NCBI RefSeq assembly: GCF_000331735.1 | Contig: NC_020126.1 | Coordinates: 4,526,001 to 4,590,000 of the forward strand | DNA from: Myxococcus stipitatus DSM 14675 | Lineage (GTDB): Bacteria; Myxococcota; Myxococcia; Myxococcales; Myxococcaceae | DNA length: 64,000 nucleotides | Direction of reading: 5' to 3' | Shown: positions 23,501 through 34,600 of the stretch, one piece after another | How positions within the stretch are numbered: position 1 is the stretch's first letter | Layout: each line of letters starts with the position of its first letter | Made by a program: the position numbers and the translations under genes | Notes under the pieces: generated by a model | What the model was told of the DNA's origin: nothing | The model's input: the letters and a program-made list of their open reading frames with translations, nothing else | Database searches by the model: none

Positions 23501-26500
23501 GGCGAATCGGGTCCGCAGGGCCTCGTGGCGCTGTCCCAAGGCACGGAGGGATTCACGAAGCGCGTGCGTGTTCAGCGCGCCGCTGAACTTGATGGCCCAG
23601 GGGAGGTTGTAGGCCGAGCTCCCCGGCTGGAGTTGATCCAGGAACCAGAGACGCTGCTGCGCGAAGGAGAGAGGGAGCGGCCGGGCCCTGTCGGCTCGCG
23701 CGATGGGGGCCACGTCGACGGCCGCGGACGAAGCGAGCCGCGTGATGCGCTCGGCGAGGAGCGCGACCGTGGGGGCCTCGAAGAGGACTCGGAGCGGGAG
23801 CTCGAGGTGGAACGAGGCACGGACGCGCGAGACGAGCTGCGCCGCGAGGAGCGAGTGCCCCCCGAGCGCGAAGAAGCTGTCCATTGCCCCCACGCGCTCC
23901 ACACCCAGCACCTGCGCGAACACCCCCGCTAGCAGCTCCTCGGTCGGCGTGCGCGGCGCGACGTAGCGCGGTCCCGAGTCCGTCTGCACGGGCGCGGGAA
24001 GCGCCTTGCGGTCGACCTTGCCGTTGGGCGTGAGCGGGAGCGACGGGAGGGAGAGGAGGACGGACGGCACCATGTGCTCGGGCAGGTGCCGTTGGACGAA
24101 GTCGCGGAGCGCGGAGGACTCGAGCGTGAGGCCCGGCTGCGGGACGAGCCACGCGACGAGACGTCCGTCACCCGAGGCGTCGAGGTGGACGCCGCAGACC
24201 GCCTGCAGGACGGACGGGTGGCGTGAGAGGACCGCTTCGACTTCACCCAGCTCGATGCGGAAGCCGCGCAGCTTCACCTGGAAGTCGACGCGGCCGAGGA
24301 AGTCGAGCGAGCCATCGGCACGCCAGCGAGCCAGGTCGCCCGTGCGGTAGAGGCGCGCGCCCGGGACTCCGGAGAAGGCATCCGGGAGGAACCGCTCGGC
24401 GGTGAGGTCCGGACGGCCAAGGTAGCCCCGGACCACGCCGTCGCCGGAGATGAACAGCTCGCCCGGTGCGCCGATGGGCAAGGGCTGTCCCGACGGGTCG
24501 AGGACGAAGAGGCGGTTGTTCGCGAGCGGCGTGCCGATGGAGAGCGTGGACACGCCCTCGTCCGCGGCCGACGCGGTGTGCGCGGACGACCAGACGGTGG
24601 TCTCCGTCGGGCCGTACATGTTGAGGAGCGCGGACTGCGGAAGCGAAGCGCGGAGCTGGGACGCGAGCGGCCCGGGGAGCGCCTCACCGCCGACGAGCAG
24701 GAAGCGGAGGGCGGAGAGCGCGGGGACACACTCCGGGTCGAGCACCTTGGAGCGGGCGAACGACGGCGTGCACTGCAGATGCGTCACGGGGTGACGGTGG
24801 AGGACTTCCGGCAGCGTGAGCGCCGTGCCGAGGCGGGAGGCGGCTCGCTCGTCGTGGAGGACGACGTGGAAGCCTCGGCAGAGCGTCCAGAGGAGCTCGA
24901 GGACGGAGATGTCGAATGAGATGGAGGTGACGGCGAGCCAGGTGCCGGACGCCGCGCCGAGGCGGTCATCCATGGCGGCGAAGAAGTTGGCCGCGGTGCC
25001 GTGCGGCACCATGACGCCCTTGGGCCGTCCGGTGGAGCCCGACGTGTAGATGACGTAGGCGAGGTGGGCGGAAGACGCGTTGCCCGGGGCCCGCGCCGCC
25101 GTGTCGCCGGTCTCCTCGATGAGGAGGACACTCGCGTCGGAAGACGGGAGCGAGTCGACGAGCGCGCGGGACGTGAGGACGAAGGGCGCTCGCGAGTCCT
25201 GGAGCATCCAGGAGAGCCGCTCCGTGGGGTAGTCGGGGTCGAGCGGCAGGTAGGCGCCGCCCGCGTGGAGAATGCCGAGCATGGCCGCGACCATGTCGGT
25301 GGAGCGGTGGAGGAAGAGGCCGACGGGCGCGTCCGGGCGGAGGCCGAGCGACTGGAGCCGGTGGGAGATGCGGAGGACGCGCTCGTGGAGCTGTCCGTAC
25401 GTGAGCGACTCGTCGCCGAAGGAGAGCGCGACGGCGTCGGGCGTACTCGTGGCCCGGGCGGCGAACTGGAGGTGGAGGCAGGACGGGTCGACCGGGCGTG
25501 CGGACGTGTTGAACGTGCGGACGACCTGCTCGCGCTCCTCACCCGTCAACAGGGAGAGCGTCCCCAGGCGGGCATTCGGATTCGAGACGAGGGTCTGGAG
25601 CGCGACGCCCCAGTGCCGCAAGAGGCGCTCGGGCGTGGAGGACTCGAAGCGGGCGGCGTCGAAGAGCAGACGCAGCTCCATCGAGTCACCTGGGATGACG
25701 TACGCCTCCAGCGGGGTGTCCGCCTGCTCCCGCGCGCTGAAGTCGCGGATGCCCAGCTCCGCGCTGGCCGAGTTGACCGCGGCGTCGACGGGGAAGTTCT
25801 CGACGATGAAGAGGGACTCGAAGAGGGGCGTGCCGCGCGGCACGTCGCTCCACCCGTGCAGGCGCACCAGGGGCGTGTGCTCGAACTGGCGCAGCTCGAG
25901 CTGTTGCGTGTGGAGCTGCTGGAGCCACGAGAGGACGGTGGTGTCCTCGTCGACGAAGAGGCGGACGGGCAGCGTGTTGATGAAGAGGCCGACGGCCTGC
26001 TCGATGCCGGCGATGTCGGCGGAGCGGCCCGACGTGGTGCCGCCGAAGAGGATGTCCCGCTCGCCGGTGTGACGTGAGAGCACCAGGGCCCAGGCGGCCT
26101 GGACCAGCGCGTTGAGCGTGAGGTGATGCTGACGGGCGAAGGACTGGAGCGCGGAGGTCGTCTCCGCCGGCACCCAGAGGTTCAGGTTCTGACGCCGAAG
26201 CGCGGCCTGCGTGTTTCGAGGGAGCGCACCGGGCAGTGGCGTGGGCGCCGTGAACCCGCGCAGCGCCTTGCGCCAGTAGGTCTCCGCGGAATCCAGCGAC
26301 TGGCGCTGGAACCAGGCGATGTAGTCGCGGAAGGAGGTCGACTCGCTCCTGGACGTGAGCCTGTTCGAGCGCACCTGCTCGTAGGTGGTGAAGAGCTCCT
26401 GGAAGAGGAGGCCCAGGCTCCATCCATCCACGATGAGGTGGTGCAGCGTCCACAGGACGCGCCACGTGGTGTCCTCCGTCCGGATGACGGTCAGACGCAA

Positions 26501-29500
26501 CAGCGGCGGCGTGTGCAGGTCGAAGCCACGGGCGCGGTCTTCGGCCACGAGGGCGTCGAAGCGGCCTTGCCGCGTGGCCTCATCCACGCCGCGCCAGTCG
26601 TGCTCCTCCCACGGGAGGGTGGCTTCCGGGTGGACCCACTGGAGGGGCTCGTCGGCGCCCTCGGCGATGAAGGACGTGCGCAGCAGCGGCTGACGCTCGA
26701 TGACCACTTCCCATGTGCGGCGGAAGGCGGCCATGTCCACGGCGCCGCCGAAGGTCCACGACAGCTGCGTGACATAGACGCCGGAGCCCGGGGCCGCGAG
26801 CGTGTGGAAGAGCATGCCCTGCTGCATGGGCGACAGCGGGTAGAGGTCATCCGCCCCTTTCCCCGAGGGCAACACCTGGTCCAGCACGGACTGAGACAGC
26901 CGCGCCAACGGGAAGTCCGTGGGCGTGAAGCGGCGAGCATCGGCGGAACCCCGCGCATCGATGAGCTGCCGCAGCGCGTGCATGCAGCGCTCGGCGAGGG
27001 ACTGGATGGTCCGCGCCTGGTGCGCGGCCTCGCTGTACGTCCAGACCAGCGTCAGTCGGCCCTCGAAGACGTAGCCGTTGATCTCCAGCAGATGCGAGAG
27101 CGGGGCCGTGGGAGCACGCAGGGCGCCCAGGGGCTCACGCGTCGCGGTGAACGGGTTCAGCACGGAGCCATCACCGGAGGGCTGATGGAACTGGCCCAGG
27201 TAGTTGAAGAGCACCTGGGCACGCGGAAGCGCACGGAGCTCGAGGCCCTGCTCCTCGCCCGCGAGGTGGCGCAGCAGGCCGTAGCCCAGACCCTTCCGAG
27301 GCAGGCGCCTCATCGAGTCACGCACCGCGCGCAGCCTGTCACCCAGGCTCGCGGCGCCCGAGACATCCAACGTCACGGGGTACAGCGTGGTGAACCAGCC
27401 CACGGTGCGGGACAGGTCCACGTCGTCGGAGAACGGCTCGCGGCCGTGACCTTCCAGGTCCACGCGCACGCGCGGCTGGCCCATCCAGTCCGTGAGGCTC
27501 TCGGCCAACGCCGTCAGCAGCACGTCGTTGATGTGCGCGCGCCAGGCCGTCGGCGTCTCCTGCAACAGCAGGCGCGTCTGGGCCTCGTCCAGCGAGACCT
27601 CCACCGTGCGCGCGGAGGCCACGGACGTGTCGCCGCCGGGCCCATTCGTGGGGAGGGCGGGGACCTCGCGTCGGCCCTCTTCCAGCCAGTAGGTGCGCTC
27701 GCGCGCGATGTCCTCGGAGCGCGCGAACTCGGTCAGCTTCGACGCCCACGTCTTGAACGACGTGGACTTGGGAGGCAGCGACACCGGACGGCCCTGACGC
27801 GACTGCACGTAGGCCGTGCCCAGGTCCTCCAGCAGCGTGCGCCACGAGACCCCGTCCACACCCAGGTGATGCACGGACAGCAGGAGGCGGGAGCCGCGCT
27901 CCGCGCCGAGGTGGAGGAGGGCGGCACGCAGGAGCAACCCTTCCTCCAGCGTGTGGCTGGCGTGGAGTCGGGAGCCCGCGGACTCGAGGGCCGAGGGCAG
28001 CTCCGCGTCGGACACGGACGCGAGGTCCACCTGCACCAGGCGGACGGCGGTCTCCGGTCGAGCGAACTCCTGATGCCAGGTGCCATCGGACTGGCGCATG
28101 AAGCGCAGCCGCAGCGTGTCGTGATGGGAGACGACGGCGCGCAGCGCGGTCTCCAGGCACGGGACGTCCACGGGCTCGCTCGACGCGAGCATGAACGCCT
28201 GCGCGAAGTGGTGCGGCTGGGGCCGCTCACCCTCGAAGTAGTCGAGCTGGATGGGCGTCAGGAGCGACGTGCCGAGCTCCAAGGACTGCGCGGCCTGCGG
28301 CCCGTCGGCCTGCTTCGCGACGCGGGACAGGGCCTCCAGCGTCTGGTGCTGGAAGAGCTGGTTGGCGGACAGGTGCAGCCCGGCCTGGCGTGCGCGCGAG
28401 ACGACCTGGATGGCGAGGATGGAGTCGCCGCCCAGCTCGAAGAAGTTGTCGTGGAGGCCAACGCTGGACACGCCCAGCAGCTCCGCCCAGATGGTGGCCA
28501 GGGTCTGCTGCGGCGCGGTCTTGGGCTCGAGGTAGTCCGATGCGTCGCGCGCCTTCAGCTCCGGCGCAGGCAGGGCCCGCCTGTCGACCTTGCCGTTGGG
28601 TGACAGCGGCAGGGCGGGCAGCGTCACGAACGCGGACGGCACCATGAACTCAGGCAGGCGCACGGCGAGGGAGGCGCGCAGGGCCTGAGGGTCGATGTCG
28701 GAGGAGGCGACGAGATAGGCGACGATGCGGGGAGCGGCGTTGTCCTCGCGCAGGACGACGACGGAGTCGGAGACGCCGGGGAAGGCGAGGAGCGCCGCTT
28801 CGATTTCACCGAGCTCGATGCGGAAGCCGCGCAGCTTCACCTGGAAGTCGGCGCGGCCGATGTACTCGATGGAGCCGTCGGGCAGCCAGCGCGCGACGTC
28901 ACCGGTGCGGTAGAGGCGCGCGCCCGGCGTGGCCGAGAAGGCGTCCGGGATGAAGCGCTCGGCGGTGAGCGAGGGGCGGTTGAGGTAGCCGAGGCAGACC
29001 TGGATGCCGCCGATGAAGAGCTCACCGGGGACACCGACAGGCGAGGGGCGCCCCGTGTCGTCGAGGACGTGGAGCTGGGTGTTGGAGATGGGGCGGCCGA
29101 TGGGGACGAAGTGGCGCGTGTCTCCGCGAGCGCAGTGCCAGTGAGAGACTTCGACGGCGGCCTCGGTGGGGCCGTAGAGGTTGTGGACCTCGACGGAGGC
29201 GGGCAGGCGCGAGTGCGCGCGGCGGACGAGCTCCGCGGGGAGGGCCTCACCGCTGCACATCAGGCGGCGGAGCGAAGTGAGGGACTCCAGGCCCGGCTCG
29301 TCGAGGAAGACGCGGAGCATGGAGGGGACGAAGTGGACCGTGGTGATGCGTGCCTCGGCGATGAGCCGTGCGAGGTACGTGGGGTCCTGGTGTCCGCCTG
29401 GCTTCGCGAGGACGAGCCGCGCGCCCGAGATGAGCGGCCAGAAGAACTCGAAGACGGAGACGTCGAAGGAGAACGGCGTCTTCTGGAGGAGGGAGTCCGA

Positions 29501-31585
29501 GGGCGCGAGGGAGAACTCGCGCTGTCCCCAGAGGAGCCGGTTGACGACACTCTTGTGGGAGTTGATGGCGCCCTTGGGGCGACCCGTCGAGCCGGACGTG
29601 AAGATGACGTAGGCGGGAGCGTCCGCGCCGGAAAGAAGCGGAACGGCTTCGGCTGAGTGCGCGCCGACGGCGTCCCACTGCGTGTCGAGGCAGAGGATGT
29701 GCGCGGAGGACGCGGGCAGCACCGCGAGGAGGTGCTGGTGGGTGAGGAGGACGGGGGCCTGGGTGTCCTCGAGCATCCCGGCGATGCGCTCACGGGGGTA
29801 CGCCGGGTCGAGCGGGACGTAGGCCGCGCCGGACTTGAGGACGGCGACCATCGCGACGACGAGGTCGAGTGAGCGCTCGAGGGAGATGCCGACGAGGGAG
29901 CCCGGACGGGCACCGAGCGCGCGCAGGTGGCGGGCGAGCTGGTTGGAGCGCGCGTCGAGCTGGGCGTAGGTGAGCGAGGCGCCTTCGAAGTGAAGGGCCT
30001 CCGCGTCGGGTGTACGACGGGCCTGGGCCTCGATGAGGGAGTGCAGGCAGACGTCGCGCGGGAAGTCGTCCCCGTGTCCCTGGAACTCGGAGAGGAGCTG
30101 GAGCTGCTCCTCCTGGGTGAGGATGGGCAGCTCGGACAGCCGCATGTCCGGGTTCGCCGCCACCGCGCCGAGCAGCGTGTAGAAGTGCCCGCGCATCCGC
30201 TGGACGGTCGCGACGTCGAACAGGTCGGTGTTGTACTCGAGCCAACCGAAGATCTCGTCCGGCCGGTCCTCGCGCAGCTCCAGGAGCAGGTCGAACTTGG
30301 CGGAGCCCGGGTCCACGAGCAGGTACGTGGACTGCAACCCCGGCATCGACAGGTCCTGCCGGGGCGTGTTCTGGAAGCTGAACATCACCTGGAAGAGCGG
30401 GTGACGGCTCAAGTCGCGCGGCGGGCGCAGCTCCTCCACCAGCTTCTCGAACGGAAGCTCCTGGTGCGCGTACGCCGCCATGCACACGTCCTTCGCGCGG
30501 CGAAGCAGCTCGCGGAAGGTGGGGTTGCCGCCCAAATCGTTGCGCAGCACCAGCGTGTTGACGAAGAAGCCGATGAGCGGCTCCAGCTCCGGCACGTTGC
30601 GGCCGGCGATGGGCGAGCCGACGGTGATGTCCGTCTGCCGCGAGTGCCGGTGCATCAACGTCTGGAAGACGGACAGCAGCGTCATGAAGAGCGTCGCGCC
30701 CTCCTGCTGGCTGACCTCCTTGAGGGCGCGCGTGAGCGACACCGGGAAGGTGACGAACTGGCGGGAGCCTCGGTACGTCTGCTCGGGAGGACGGGGCCTG
30801 TCCGTGGGCAGCTCCAGCGGCGCGGGCAGCGTGCGCAGGTGCTGCTTCCAGAACTCCAGCTCCTTGCGCAGCCGCTCGCCCTGCATGCGCTCGCGCTGCC
30901 AGACGGCGAAGTCGGAGTACTGGATGGCGGGCACGGGCAGGTCGGGCGACTGGCCGGTGACCTCAGCGGCGTAGAAGGCCATCAGCTCGCGGACGAACAC
31001 GCCCAGCGACCACCGGTCCGTCACCAGGTGATGCATGGTGACGAGGGCCACGTGGTTGTCGGGCCCCAGGCGCAACACCTTGCCGCGCAGCAGCGGCCCA
31101 CGCGCCAGGTCGAACAGGCGCTGGGACTCCTCGGTGGTGCGGCGATCCACCTCCGCGTCCTGCTCCTCCTTCGGCAGGTGCGAGATGTCCTCGACGGGGA
31201 CCGACAGGTGCATCTCCGGCACGACCACCTGCACGGGGATGCCGTCCTCGCGCGCGGCGAACACGGTGCGCAGCGACTCGTGGCGCCGGGCGACCTGGTT
31301 CACACACCGCTCCAACAGGGCGATGTCCAACGTGCCGGTGAACTGGACGGTGATGTGGACGTTGTACGCGAAGGCGCGGCCGCCCTCGAGCTGGTCCACC
31401 ACCCACAGGCGTTGCTGGGGGAATGACGCGGGCGCGGGTGCCGTATCGGTGCGGCGCGGAATGGTCCGCTCCACGGCCTTCGTCGACGCTTCCTGGAGCT
31501 GTCCCTTCTTCTCCTTGAGGAGGAGCTCATACAGCGCACGCTGCTTGGGGGAGAGCTTGTCGAGATTCTTGGAGCTGCCGCTCAT
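18017..31585 (-). CDS. Giant NRPS, proximal part (modules 1-4)
   Basis: Start of the large peptide synthetase. I chose ATG at 31585, with TGGAG about nine bases upstream, over an in-frame TTG at 31669 that lies in the hairpin region. Order: a short helical N-terminus, C1-A1-T1-E, C2-A2-T2, C3-A3-T3, C4 and the first half of A4. The E domain carries HHLGVDG, EGHGRE and NYLGQF motifs, so residue 1 should be the D-isomer, and C2 is the matching DCL type. The frame stays open for 4522 codons, but two parts are not meaningful protein. From about 21730 to 21187 a one-base insertion and an inverted segment replace the A3 core; below about 18537 two lost bases shift the frame until the stop at 18017. 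An annotator working by ORF would report this as one protein, which is wrong at both places. Confidence 0.85.
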   Translation of the reverse strand: MSGSSKNLDKLSPKQRALYELLLKEKKGQLQEASTKAVERTIPRRTDTAPAPASFPQQRLWVVDQLEGGRAFAYNVHITVQFTGTLDIALLERCVNQVARRHESLRTVFAAREDGIPVQVVVPEMHLSVPVEDISHLPKEEQDAEVDRRTTEESQRLFDLARGPLLRGKVLRLGPDNHVALVTMHHLVTDRWSLGVFVRELMAFYAAEVTGQSPDLPVPAIQYSDFAVWQRERMQGERLRKELEFWKQHLRTLPAPLELPTDRPRPPEQTYRGSRQFVTFPVSLTRALKEVSQQEGATLFMTLLSVFQTLMHRHSRQTDITVGSPIAGRNVPELEPLIGFFVNTLVLRNDLGGNPTFRELLRRAKDVCMAAYAHQELPFEKLVEELRPPRDLSRHPLFQVMFSFQNTPRQDLSMPGLQSTYLLVDPGSAKFDLLLELREDRPDEIFGWLEYNTDLFDVATVQRMRGHFYTLLGAVAANPDMRLSELPILTQEEQLQLLSEFQGHGDDFPRDVCLHSLIEAQARRTPDAEALHFEGASLTYAQLDARSNQLARHLRALGARPGSLVGISLERSLDLVVAMVAVLKSGAAYVPLDPAYPRERIAGMLEDTQAPVLLTHQHLLAVLPASSAHILCLDTQWDAVGAHSAEAVPLLSGADAPAYVIFTSGSTGRPKGAINSHKSVVNRLLWGQREFSLAPSDSLLQKTPFSFDVSVFEFFWPLISGARLVLAKPGGHQDPTYLARLIAEARITTVHFVPSMLRVFLDEPGLESLTSLRRLMCSGEALPAELVRRAHSRLPASVEVHNLYGPTEAAVEVSHWHCARGDTRHFVPIGRPISNTQLHVLDDTGRPSPVGVPGELFIGGIQVCLGYLNRPSLTAERFIPDAFSATPGARLYRTGDVARWLPDGSIEYIGRADFQVKLRGFRIELGEIEAALLAFPGVSDSVVVLREDNAAPRIVAYLVASSDIDPQALRASLAVRLPEFMVPSAFVTLPALPLSPNGKVDRRALPAPELKARDASDYLEPKTAPQQTLATIWAELLGVSSVGLHDNFFELGGDSILAIQVVSRARQAGLHLSANQLFQHQTLEALSRVAKQADGPQAAQSLELGTSLLTPIQLDYFEGERPQPHHFAQAFMLASSEPVDVPCLETALRAVVSHHDTLRLRFMRQSDGTWHQEFARPETAVRLVQVDLASVSDAELPSALESAGSRLHASHTLEEGLLLRAALLHLGAERGSRLLLSVHHLGVDGVSWRTLLEDLGTAYVQSRQGRPVSLPPKSTSFKTWASKLTEFARSEDIARERTYWLEEGRREVPALPTNGPGGDTSVASARTVEVSLDEAQTRLLLQETPTAWRAHINDVLLTALAESLTDWMGQPRVRVDLEGHGREPFSDDVDLSRTVGWFTTLYPVTLDVSGAASLGDRLRAVRDSMRRLPRKGLGYGLLRHLAGEEQGLELRALPRAQVLFNYLGQFHQPSGDGSVLNPFTATREPLGALRAPTAPLSHLLEINGYVFEGRLTLVWTYSEAAHQARTIQSLAERCMHALRQLIDARGSADARRFTPTDFPLARLSQSVLDQVLPSGKGADDLYPLSPMQQGMLFHTLAAPGSGVYVTQLSWTFGGAVDMAAFRRTWEVVIERQPLLRTSFIAEGADEPLQWVHPEATLPWEEHDWRGVDEATRQGRFDALVAEDRARGFDLHTPPLLRLTVIRTEDTTWRVLWTLHHLIVDGWSLGLLFQELFTTYEQVRSNRLTSRSESTSFRDYIAWFQRQSLDSAETYWRKALRGFTAPTPLPGALPRNTQAALRRQNLNLWVPAETTSALQSFARQHHLTLNALVQAAWALVLSRHTGERDILFGGTTSGRSADIAGIEQAVGLFINTLPVRLFVDEDTTVLSWLQQLHTQQLELRQFEHTPLVRLHGWSDVPRGTPLFESLFIVENFPVDAAVNSASAELGIRDFSAREQADTPLEAYVIPGDSMELRLLFDAARFESSTPERLLRHWGVALQTLVSNPNARLGTLSLLTGEEREQVVRTFNTSARPVDPSCLHLQFAARATSTPDAVALSFGDESLTYGQLHERVLRISHRLQSLGLRPDAPVGLFLHRSTDMVAAMLGILHAGGAYLPLDPDYPTERLSWMLQDSRAPFVLTSRALVDSLPSSDASVLLIEETGDTAARAPGNASSAHLAYVIYTSGSTGRPKGVMVPHGTAANFFAAMDDRLGAASGTWLAVTSISFDISVLELLWTLCRGFHVVLHDERAASRLGTALTLPEVLHRHPVTHLQCTPSFARSKVLDPECVPALSALRFLLVGGEALPGPLASQLRASLPQSALLNMYGPTETTVWSSAHTASAADEGVSTLSIGTPLANNRLFVLDPSGQPLPIGAPGELFISGDGVVRGYLGRPDLTAERFLPDAFSGVPGARLYRTGDLARWRADGSLDFLGRVDFQVKLRGFRIELGEVEAVLSRHPSVLQAVCGVHLDASGDGRLVAWLVPQPGLTLESSALRDFVQRHLPEHMVPSVLLSLPSLPLTPNGKVDRKALPAPVQTDSGPRYVAPRTPTEELLAGVFAQVLGVERVGAMDSFFALGGHSLLAAQLVSRVRASFHLELPLRVLFEAPTVALLAERITRLASSAAVDVAPIARADRARPLPLSFAQQRLWFLDQLQPGSSAYNLPWAIKFSGALNTHALRESLRALGQRHEALRTRFAVHEGQPVQLIQEQFPLELPVIDLSSLPEQDRDAEALRLAAAEALRPFNLEQDPVLRASLIKLSESQHLLLVTVHHIAADGWSIPIIVRELAAFYQHHSGGESARLPTLPIQYADFSVWQRQWLAGDLLDQEIAWWRQHLEGASPSLELLTDRPRPAVQTYRGSVLPFTLSREVTQAVKALAQREGATSFMVLLASFQLLLSRYSGQDDISVGSPIANRNRAETEGLIGFFVNTLVFRSRLQGVRSFRELLAQVRLNTLAAYEHQDVPFEKLVEELQPQRDLSRSPLFQVTLTLLNTPEPSLTLPGLVLESLPVEINTSKYDFSLILEESDRLSGTLNYNTDLFDASSMERLLAHFSGLLEAVVAQPELQLSSLSLLTSSEKQQVLSSWNDTASAYPRDSSIHALFSQQAARSPDSIAVSSAGEALTYAALDSRSNQLAHYLRSLGVLPGSRVALRLDRSPDLIVSLLAILKAGAAYVPLDKAWPSERLSFVLRESSAGVLVSHSDVADDLPSSSSVLLLLDEQARLISRQPSSPLAHLGSGEDLAYVMFTSGSTGEPKGVCIPHRGVTRLVSSSFIRFSPSDVWLHAAPVRLRRLHPPKYWGGSPPRLQARPRSSSRPLSRRARFPPPPGAHLFSLADGCPLRADGFSPALRSRLRLPAPRWWRRSSSFSRPRAPLSPPPWPPLRQRLRAHREHHLLRHLPPPPRRLLLPHREGVRNEALSGEVRTVEVTPSEAVTADEELTGESRRKREERGGVEDEGGGVGERGADGDGAPGARLYRTGDLVRWLPDGSLEFLGRSDFQVKVRGFRIELGEVEAALRLFPGVHEAAVLAREDIPGDKRLVAYFTSSEGQGVDSSSLRSFLLQRLPEYMVPAALVSLSSFPLSTNGKLDRKALPPPDFASASASEDFTPPSSQAQERLASIFSDVLGLPRVSVHSDFFELGGHSLLATQVVSRIRSGFNVELPLGELFSSPTVALLAERLESLSSSRVLPLVPADRTQALPLSFAQQRLWFLDQLQPGNSTYNIPWVLKLSGSLNPDALLQSLRALIQRHEVLRTHFSVLDGRPVQVIQDHARLDMPLVDLSALSEQERNTETQRLIRQEALHSFDLSRGPLIHATLVRHGQDEHLLLATVHHIVSDGWSISVIVRELAAFYRQYCGGESAQLPALPIQYADFSVWQRQWLAGDVLEQEIAWWRQHLDGASPSLELLTDRPRPAVQTYRGALLTFSLSREVTQAVKALAQREGATPFMVLLAAFQLLLSRYSGQDDISVGSPIANRNRSETEGLIGFFVNTLVLRARLQGIRSFRELLAQVRLSTLAAYEHQDVPFEKLVEELLPQRDLSRSPLFQVTLTLQNAPEGELSLPGLILSGLPSTIESSKYDFSLVLEEGAHLSGTLNYNTDLFDASSMERLLAHFSGLLEAVVSQPELQLSSLSLLTSSEKQQVLSSWNDTASAYPRDSSIHALFSQQAARSPDSVAVSSGGESLTYAALDSRANQLAHYLRSLGVLPGSRVALRLDRSPDLIVSLLAILKAGAAYVPLDKAWPSERLSFVLRESSAGVLVSHSDVADDLPSSSSVLVLLDEQARLISRQPSSPLAYLGSGEDLAYVMFTSGSTGEPKGVCIPHRGVTRLVSSSFIRFSPSDVWLHAAPVAFDASTSKSGGSPPRLQARPRSSPRPLSRRARFSPSPGAHLFSLADGASSSRWLLSSLPLLPPSPSSSLVATLFLLLASASTSLASPLATSSSTATGPPRTPPSPPPSPSATATPSPAPSPSAPLSPTPPPSSSTPLLSSLFLPASPVSSSSAVTASLGATSTVLTSPLSASSLTPSR
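20345..22729. repeat. Val-module repeat, copy 1 (module 3)
   Basis: Same block with left anchor at 20345 and right anchor at 22709. It holds the inverted 185-bp segment and small insertions near 21700-21730. Confidence 0.85.
20580..23690 (-). other. NRPS module 3: C-A(Val-like)-T, A domain damaged
   Basis: C3 about 23680-22380 (HHIAADG) is intact. A3 begins normally through the [10 protein letters not shown] motif, then frame is lost at about 21730. Reading the correct frame by hand gives the code DALWLGGTFK, close to the valine code DAFWIGGTFK. The part with the A6 motif lies in the inverted segment 21187-21371. Frame is correct again from the YRTGDLVRW motif through T3 (about 20780-20580). 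First copy, in coding order, of the Val-module triplet. Confidence 0.75.
21187..21371 (+). repeat. Inverted 185-bp piece of an A domain
   Basis: Here the A-domain peptide with [19 protein letters not shown] and [11 protein letters not shown] reads on the plus strand, while the flanks read on the minus strand. By eye its reverse complement equals 14856-15040 of module 5, including variants not shared by module 4. The left junction is CGGGAG then CTCCGTC; the right junction is GGTGA then GGGAGAAGG, with one C missing compared with the other copies. Confidence 0.9.
23750..26880 (-). other. NRPS module 2: C(DCL)-A(Gly)-T
   Basis: C2 about 26870-25560 opens with the [12 protein letters not shown] motif typical of C domains that follow an E domain and has HHLIVDG. 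A2 about 25490-24010 gives the code DILQLGMVWK, matching the known glycine code DILQLGLIWK at eight of ten positions. T2 is about 23960-23750 with LGGHSLL. All core motifs appear intact. Confidence 0.85.
26930..31460 (-). other. NRPS module 1: C-A(Ser-like)-T-E
   Basis: C1 about 31450-30130, A1 about 30060-28540, T1 about 28530-28330 (LGGDSIL), E about 28290-26930. Specificity residues read from the A4-A5 region give DVFHMSLVEK, close to the serine code DVWHMSLVDK but with W239F and D331E. C1 has HHLVTDR instead of HHxxxDG, keeping the catalytic second His. It is the module that should accept the polyketide from PKS 3. The substrate is Ser-like at best; confidence in the exact amino acid is low, confidence in the domain order is high. 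Confidence 0.85.
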
Positions 31586-31635
31586 CTCTGTACTCCAGGG
31601 GCTCCGGTGACCGGGGATTGCCCAGGGCGGAGGCG

Positions 31636-31675
31636 AAAAATGGGGCGGGCCGGTGAAGGAGTCCTCCACCGGCCC
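31636..31675 (-). terminator. Hairpin plus T-run between PKS 3 and NRPS
   Basis: On the minus strand, arms at 31667-31675 and 31647-31655 (GGGCCGGTG with CACCGGCCC, nine pairs; inner AGGA/TCCT can pair too) are followed after a few bases by TTTTT (31640-31636). This has the form of a factor-independent terminator, placed 20 bases after the PKS 3 stop and about 50 bases before the NRPS start. It could stop or attenuate transcription into the NRPS, or the NRPS may have its own promoter in the remaining 50 bases, where I see no clear boxes. Confidence 0.6.
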
Positions 31676-31694
31676 CGTGGCGAATCAGGGCCGG

Positions 31695-34600
31695 CTACTG
31701 CGAGCGTCGCGCGAGCTCGGCTTCAATCTCTTCGTCACTCAGATTCGCCAGCTCATCGAGGGCCGCCTGACTGGCGGCGTCCTCCAGCGAGGACTGGTGG
31801 TCCGCCACCAGCTTCGCCAGGGCCGCGACCGTGGCGGCCTCGAAGAGCTTCGCGAGGGGAATGTCGAAGTTGAACTGGGTCCGCAGGCGTCCCGCCACAC
31901 GCGTGGCCAGCAGCGAGTGTCCGCCCAGGTCGAAGAAGTTGTCGTTCAGGCCCACGCTGTCCACGCCGAGAATCTCCTGCCAGAGCGTGGCGAGCTGCTT
32001 CTCCAGGTCCGAGGCGGGAGGAACGAAGGGCGTCTTCGAGCGGCGTGGCTTGCCCGCGGTGCGCGCGCCCTGGGCGGGCTTGGACGTGTCGCGCTGAATC
32101 CACAGCCGCCAGCGCTGCGCCAGGTCACCCGTGGCGACCACCACGTGTCCGTCCACGCCGAGCGTCACCAGTCGCTGCACCGCCTCGGCGCCTTCCCGGG
32201 GCGTCATCGCGTACTGGTCCATGCTGGTGCGCACGTTCGTGTGCTTCGTCTCCTCCGGCCACGGGTCCCACGACGCGCTGACCCAGCGCGTTCCCGTGTG
32301 GCCCGCGCGGGCCTGCGCGAAGGCATCCATGAACAGGTTGGACGACGCGTAGGTCAGGTAGCCGAGGCCACCGAGCACCGCGGCGTTGGAGGAGAACAGG
32401 AGCACGAAGTCCGCGGCGCGGCGGCTCAGCACCTTCTCCAGCGCATACGTGCCGTAGACCTTGGGGCCGAACTGGGTCTCCGACTCGCTCCGGCCAATGT
32501 CCGTCAGCGGGTTGTAGAGCGACGAGCCATGCGTGACACCGGCGCAGTGGAGCACGCCGTTCAGCGCGCCGAACCGTGCCTCCACCTGGGCCACGGCCGC
32601 CTCGAGCTGCTCCGCGTTCGCGACGTCCGCGTGCACGACCATCACCTGCGCGCCGGCCTTCTCCAGCTCGCGCACCCGGAGGATGCGCTGGGCCATCGCG
32701 TCGTCCTTCGCGTGCGTGGCCAGGTAGCCATCCCACTCGGTCGGAGCGGGCATCGCGGTCCGGCCCAGCAGCGCCAGCCGCGCCTTGAACGTGCGCGCCA
32801 GATGGTCGGCCAGCATCAGGCCCACGCCGCCCAGGCCACCGGTGATGAGATAGACGCCCTGCTCACGCAGCGGCGCGGGGGCGTCACCGGACGGCTCCAG
32901 CCGCAGGGGCGAGAGCGCCTGGGCGAAGCGGAGGTTGCCTCTCCAGGCCACCACGGCGTCCTTCGAGCGCTGGCTCAGCTCCGACAGCAGCCGCTCCGCC
33001 AACTGCTCCACGCCCGCGCTGCGCGGCTCGGGCGCCACCAGGTCGATGCAGCGGGTGCTGACGTGCTCCTGCTCCTGCGGAATCACCTTGCACGGTCCCA
33101 GCAGGGTGGCCTTCTCCGGGAGCGCGGTGCTCTCTCCGGCCACGTTGGCCAGCCGATCCGTCACGACCTCCAGCCGCACGGGACGCGACGCGTCTCCCGT
33201 CGCGAGCGCCTGACCCAGGTGCAAGAGGCTGTAGTAGCCCAGGTCCTGCACGTCGCGGAACAGCTCGGGCCCGGTGCGCCCCGCGCCCGAGGCGCCGAGG
33301 CTCCACAGGTGGACCACCACCGACGGGCTCAGCTCCTGGTCCGCCAGGTCCTTCCACAGCGTGGCGTAGTCGCCGCGAACACGCGGGTCCAGCGCGTAGC
33401 GGCGCGCGGCGTCGCGCATGAAGGCGCTTCCCTGGCGGATTCGCACCACGTCCTGGCCGGAGTCCTCCAGCCGACGGCACAGCGCCTCACCGACGCCGAG
33501 CCCGTCCACGAACACCACCCAGCAGCGGCGCTCGGCCAGGGCCTTGCGGTCCAGGGCGATGGGCGCCGTGCGCTGCCAGGTGGGCGTGTGGAACCAGTCC
33601 GCCATGTCCACCAGCTTCCCCTGCGGAACCTGGCCTTGCGCCTGCGACGCCTCCACGCGTGCCGCGGGAGGGACCCAGTAGCGCTGACGCTCGAAGGGGT
33701 ACGTGGGCAGCGGCACGCGCCGTCGCTCGCGCCCTTCGTTCACCGCCTCCCAGTCCACTTCCACGCCGTCCAGCCAGAGCTGGCCCAACGTCTCGAGCAT
33801 CGCCACCAGCGCGGGCGGGTTGTCTCCGGACGCGGGCACACACGTGCGCAGCGCACGCGTCCCCGCGGTGCCCGCATGCGTGCGGGCGCTCTCGACGAGC
33901 GCTCCCGGCGCGCACATCGCGAGCACGACCCGCGTGGGCTCCTTCATCAGCTCGCGAAGCGCGTCGTCCATGCGAGGCGCGGGACTCGCCGCGTCCCGCC
34001 AGGTCTCCGCGCGCAGCGCCTCGGCGGCCGTGACGAGCGCGCCCGTGGCCGCGAGGTACAGCGGCACCTCCGGGGCCTTCAGGCTCGCCGCCTCGGGCAT
34101 CGCCGTGCGGCCTTCGCTCCGGGCCAGCGTCAGGTTCAGGGCCTCTTCCAGCGGGAGCACCCCCGCGAGGCAGGCGGCGATCCACGCGCCAAGGCCTTCG
34201 CCCAGCAGCGTCTCCGGGTGGATGCCCCACGACATCCAGAGGCGCGCCAGTGCATACGGCTCCACGAAGCGCGCGGCCGCGTCCACCGCTCCCGCGCGCG
34301 CGGGACGGCCGCCATCCTCGGGATACAGCACGGCGCGCAGGTCCGCGCCCAGGCGCGGCTGGAGCAGCTTCGCGCAGCGGTCCACCTCGTCGCGGAAGGC
34401 AGGCTCCGCGCGGTACAGCGCCTCCAGCGACGTCGCCACTCCGGCGTCGGAGAAGAGGAACGACACGGGACGATTGCTCGTCTCATGCGTGCCCGAGAGG
34501 ACGCGGCGGGGCTCCGCCATGCGCAGGACACGCACGGCATCGCGCGTGTCGCGGGCCACCACCACGCGGCGGTGGGCGTGCGCCTTGCGGCCGACCTGGA

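Noticed and set aside
26123-28603. Plus-strand open frame of 826 codons
   Set aside because: Antisense to the E and C2 domains; no recognisable protein features.
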